Of a stretch of DNA of 16,313 nt, positions 14,310 to 16,313 are shown in pieces. Each line of letters begins with the position of its first letter. Within the stretch, counting starts at the first letter, position 1. The stretch comes from Candidatus Fibrimonadales bacterium (GTDB lineage Bacteria > Fibrobacterota > Fibrobacteria > Fibrobacterales > Fibrobacteraceae): assembly GCA_009788135.1 (NCBI GenBank), contig WQSA01000032.1:1-16313 (forward strand). The letters are read 5' to 3'. Both the position numbers and the translations under genes were made by a program. A model generated the notes under the pieces. That model ran no database searches. It was not told the origin of the DNA and worked only from the letters and a program-made list of their open reading frames with translations.

Positions 14310-16313
14310 CTAATCTAGTAAATTGTCAATCATTTCTATAGCCTCGTCATAGTTGCCAAGCAAAACGCTTTGCAAAATGCCATCTGCCATAGAAATACCC
14401 TGTAAATCGTTTATTGCCTCATTAATAATAGTAATTGCATTGGAATCCATAGTTATTAGCGCTTCCCTTAATCTACTCAAAACTTCTGGATCCAGGCGCT
14501 TTGAGTCTTGCCTTTCTTCAAGGCGTACGTTTATATGATTCAGAAGGTATCTCAAATCGGCCAGGAATTGAGCTGTATGCAATCTGATATACTCTGTATC
14601 GCCATTGTTGCCGGCCAACTCCAATGTGTTTGCTGCTTCGGATAGATCTTTGGCACCTATGTTCGCAGCGGCGCTTTTCAATGCGTGAACATATATGGTA
14701 TATAATTTATAGTTATCGGTTTCCAGGCATTTTTGAATCTCTTCTATTTTCTTTGTTCCTTCATTGTAGAATACGGAAAGCGTTTGCAAACTTGTTTCCT
14801 TTTTAATTTCTCCTTTTGCTTCTTCCTGTTTTTCTTTTGGAATCCAGTTTTCTAAAATCGCATTCAATTTAGTTATATCTATTGGCTTTGACAAAAAGTC
14901 ATTGAATCCATTTTCCAGAAACATCTCTTTGGTACCGTGAATGGCATTTGCGGTCAATGCGACAATTGGCAAATTGTATCCCAGCTCTCTTATTCGCTTT
15001 GTTGCATCAACTCCGTCCATTTCCGGCATCATGTGATCCATAAATATCAAATCGTAAGGACGATCGGCTTCAATAGTCTCTGCTACTCTTTCAATTGCAA
15101 TTTTCCCGCTGGTGGCTGTATCAATCTGCATTTTGTAAGGCATTAGCAAACCTTCGGCCACTTTCAGGTTTGTGTTTATATCATCGACAATGAGAATCTT
15201 AGCTTTTGGCGCATTGAATTTTATCGCAAAGCTATCAATTTCTTCTGGATATTTAATTATCAATGGCTCGTGCGAGCGTATTTTTTGCGGCAACTTGATG
15301 ATAAAAGTGCTGCCTTTGTTGTATTCCGATTGGACGCTTATGCTTCCTCCCATAGCTTCGGTAAAATTTTTCGCTATGGCAAGCCCAAGCCCAGTCCCTT
15401 CCACTCCTTTGTTAACATCTAAATCCAGTTGAACAAAATCCCCGAACAGTTTTTCTATGTCTTCCTGTTTTATGCCTATGCCGCTATCCATTATAGCCAT
15501 AGTCAATATAACCGTATCTTCAACTATTTCTCCGCTGACAGCAAAAGAAACTGCGCCTTTTTTCGTATATTTAACCGCATTGCTCAAAATATTCAGCAGA
15601 ATTTGCTTGATTCTTATTGCATCTCCGAAAAGAGCGTTTGGTATCTTGCTGTCTATGTTAACCGTAAAATTCAATTTTGAACTGGAAGTCCTCGCTCTGA
15701 TAATGTTGTTGACGTCATTTATCAAAGAGGAAAAGCAATAATCATGCGGGGTTATTTCCATTTTTCCGCTTTCAACTTTTGAGAAATCCAAAATATCGTT
15801 GATTATTGATAAAAGACTTGCGCTGGCCTGTTTGATTGTGAGAATTCGTTCCTTTATGTTAGACGAAATATCTTCTCGCAAAACAAGTTCCGTCATGCCA
15901 GATATTGCGTTCATAGGTGTTCGTATCTCATGGCTCATTTTGGCGAGGAATGCGCTTTTGTGCCTTGATGCGGCTTCGGCTTTTTCCTTTTCGTGACGCA
16001 TCTTTATGGTGTCCAATTCTATCAGCTTGGCATGGTTCAACTGCCGCATGGCCTCGTTCAGGCTCTCCGATAAATGCGCAATCTCGTCGTTGTTTTTGCT
16101 TTGCTCAAATTCAACGTCAAAATTGCCTTGCACAACTTTTTCCGCTGTAATTTTAAGTTTGTCAAGCGGCGTGGAAATTGATTTTGTAACTATTACATTC
16201 AGAATAAAGGCCACTATAAAAGAAACGAGAATTATCCATATTATATTCATGGCATTAGCCTGCGCATTTGCATTGTTCTGAGCTGTTATTTTCTTGGACG
16301 CTTTAAAAACCCG
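14310..16313 (-). CDS. Hybrid histidine kinase (HAMP, HK, REC, Hpt), 5' end outside window
   Basis: The frame stays open to the right edge; the 21 codons before the Met at 16250 ('KITAQNNANAQANAM') look like the end of a periplasmic domain running into a membrane helix. So that Met is not the start, and an N-terminal sensor lies outside. Numbered from that Met: membrane helix 1-22, HAMP about 22-75, HisKA with His107 ('KMSHEIRTPMNA'), ATPase with Asn220/Asn224, 'DSGIG' 256-260 and 'GTGLGL' 285-290, receiver Asp405, Lys455, and Hpt His522 ('HALKSAAANIG'). From HisKA to the end it is strongly similar to the next gene, even in the linker 'WIPKEKQEEAKGE' and the C-terminal extension beyond Hpt. 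Only 8 nt separate the two genes. No cognate DNA-binding regulator is seen. Confidence 0.93.
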   Translation of the reverse strand, partial: RVFKASKKITAQNNANAQANAMNIIWIILVSFIVAFILNVIVTKSISTPLDKLKITAEKVVQGNFDVEFEQSKNNDEIAHLSESLNEAMRQLNHAKLIELDTIKMRHEKEKAEAASRHKSAFLAKMSHEIRTPMNAISGMTELVLREDISSNIKERILTIKQASASLLSIINDILDFSKVESGKMEITPHDYCFSSLINDVNNIIRARTSSSKLNFTVNIDSKIPNALFGDAIRIKQILLNILSNAVKYTKKGAVSFAVSGEIVEDTVILTMAIMDSGIGIKQEDIEKLFGDFVQLDLDVNKGVEGTGLGLAIAKNFTEAMGGSISVQSEYNKGSTFIIKLPQKIRSHEPLIIKYPEEIDSFAIKFNAPKAKILIVDDINTNLKVAEGLLMPYKMQIDTATSGKIAIERVAETIEADRPYDLIFMDHMMPEMDGVDATKRIRELGYNLPIVALTANAIHGTKEMFLENGFNDFLSKPIDITKLNAILENWIPKEKQEEAKGEIKKETSLQTLSVFYNEGTKKIEEIQKCLETDNYKLYTIYVHALKSAAANIGAKDLSEAANTLELAGNNGDTEYIRLHTAQFLADLRYLLNHINVRLEERQDSKRLDPEVLSRLREALITMDSNAITIINEAINDLQGISMADGILQSVLLGNYDEAIEMIDNLLD
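15016..15053 (-). repeat. 38-bp direct repeat shared with the downstream kinase gene (copy 2)
   Basis: Second copy of the block at 10733-10770, same orientation, about 4.28 kb apart. With other long matches (Hpt and the REC-Hpt linker) it offers a substrate for recombination that would delete or fuse the two kinases. Confidence 0.85.

Noticed and set aside
10733..15053. Kinase repeat as a mobile element
   Set aside because: The matching sequence follows shared protein domains of two paralogous genes; no terminal repeats or transposase lie around it.
16248..16250. ATG as the start of the second hybrid kinase
   Set aside because: The frame is open to the window edge with protein-like sequence, and this Met opens a membrane helix just before HAMP; a sensor domain must precede it.

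Overview
The window looks like a chromosomal segment of a Gram-negative, gut-type anaerobe. The best guess is Fibrobacterota (Fibrobacter/Fibromonas-like). This is inferred from long poly-serine linkers on a surface lipoprotein, several lipoproteins with Lys-rich signal peptides, a modest G+C content, and the overall gene set. No rRNA or other phylogenetic marker is present to prove it.

Left part (1-2360) is an AT-rich accessory island. It holds a minus-strand Rpn-family (PD-(D/E)XK nuclease) putative transposase cut by the window edge, a decayed RhuM-like fragment, a free-standing MuF-C-like (phage/polymorphic-toxin-type) gene, and the deleted stump of a second Rpn-type gene. A leader sequence ('ATGCATTTTTTT ... 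GTCTAAGTAATAT') occurs upstream of the Rpn gene, upstream of the MuF-C gene and upstream of the Rpn stump. A fourth, degenerate copy lies directly after the RhuM relic. Several perfect inverted repeats and a candidate folded RNA fill the gaps.

Middle (2353-3923) holds two minus-strand monocistronic lipoprotein genes. Each has a recognisable sigma70-type promoter and an intrinsic terminator. One encodes an unrecognised 300-aa exported protein, the other an Ala/Lys/Glu-rich coiled-coil lipoprotein built of tandem repeats.

Right part (3930-16313) is one tight minus-strand gene train with gaps of 5-34 nt or overlaps. In transcription order it encodes hybrid histidine kinase 2 (5' end outside the window), hybrid histidine kinase 1 (two periplasmic solute-binding-like domains, PAS, GAF, kinase, receiver, Hpt), rpoN (sigma54), fabZ (fatty-acid dehydratase), a UDP-glucuronate decarboxylase, a CotH-kinase lipoprotein, and homoserine dehydrogenase. 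The kinases are paralogues that both end in a receiver plus Hpt, with no DNA-binding response regulator in the window. They probably pass phosphate to an unlinked regulator, and the linkage to rpoN makes a sigma54-dependent one attractive (inference). The rest mixes envelope functions (FabZ, UDP-xylose synthesis, CotH) with amino-acid synthesis (Hom).

The most unusual part is the left island, where one leader is reused in front of different cargo genes and scars of deletion and interruption can still be read.
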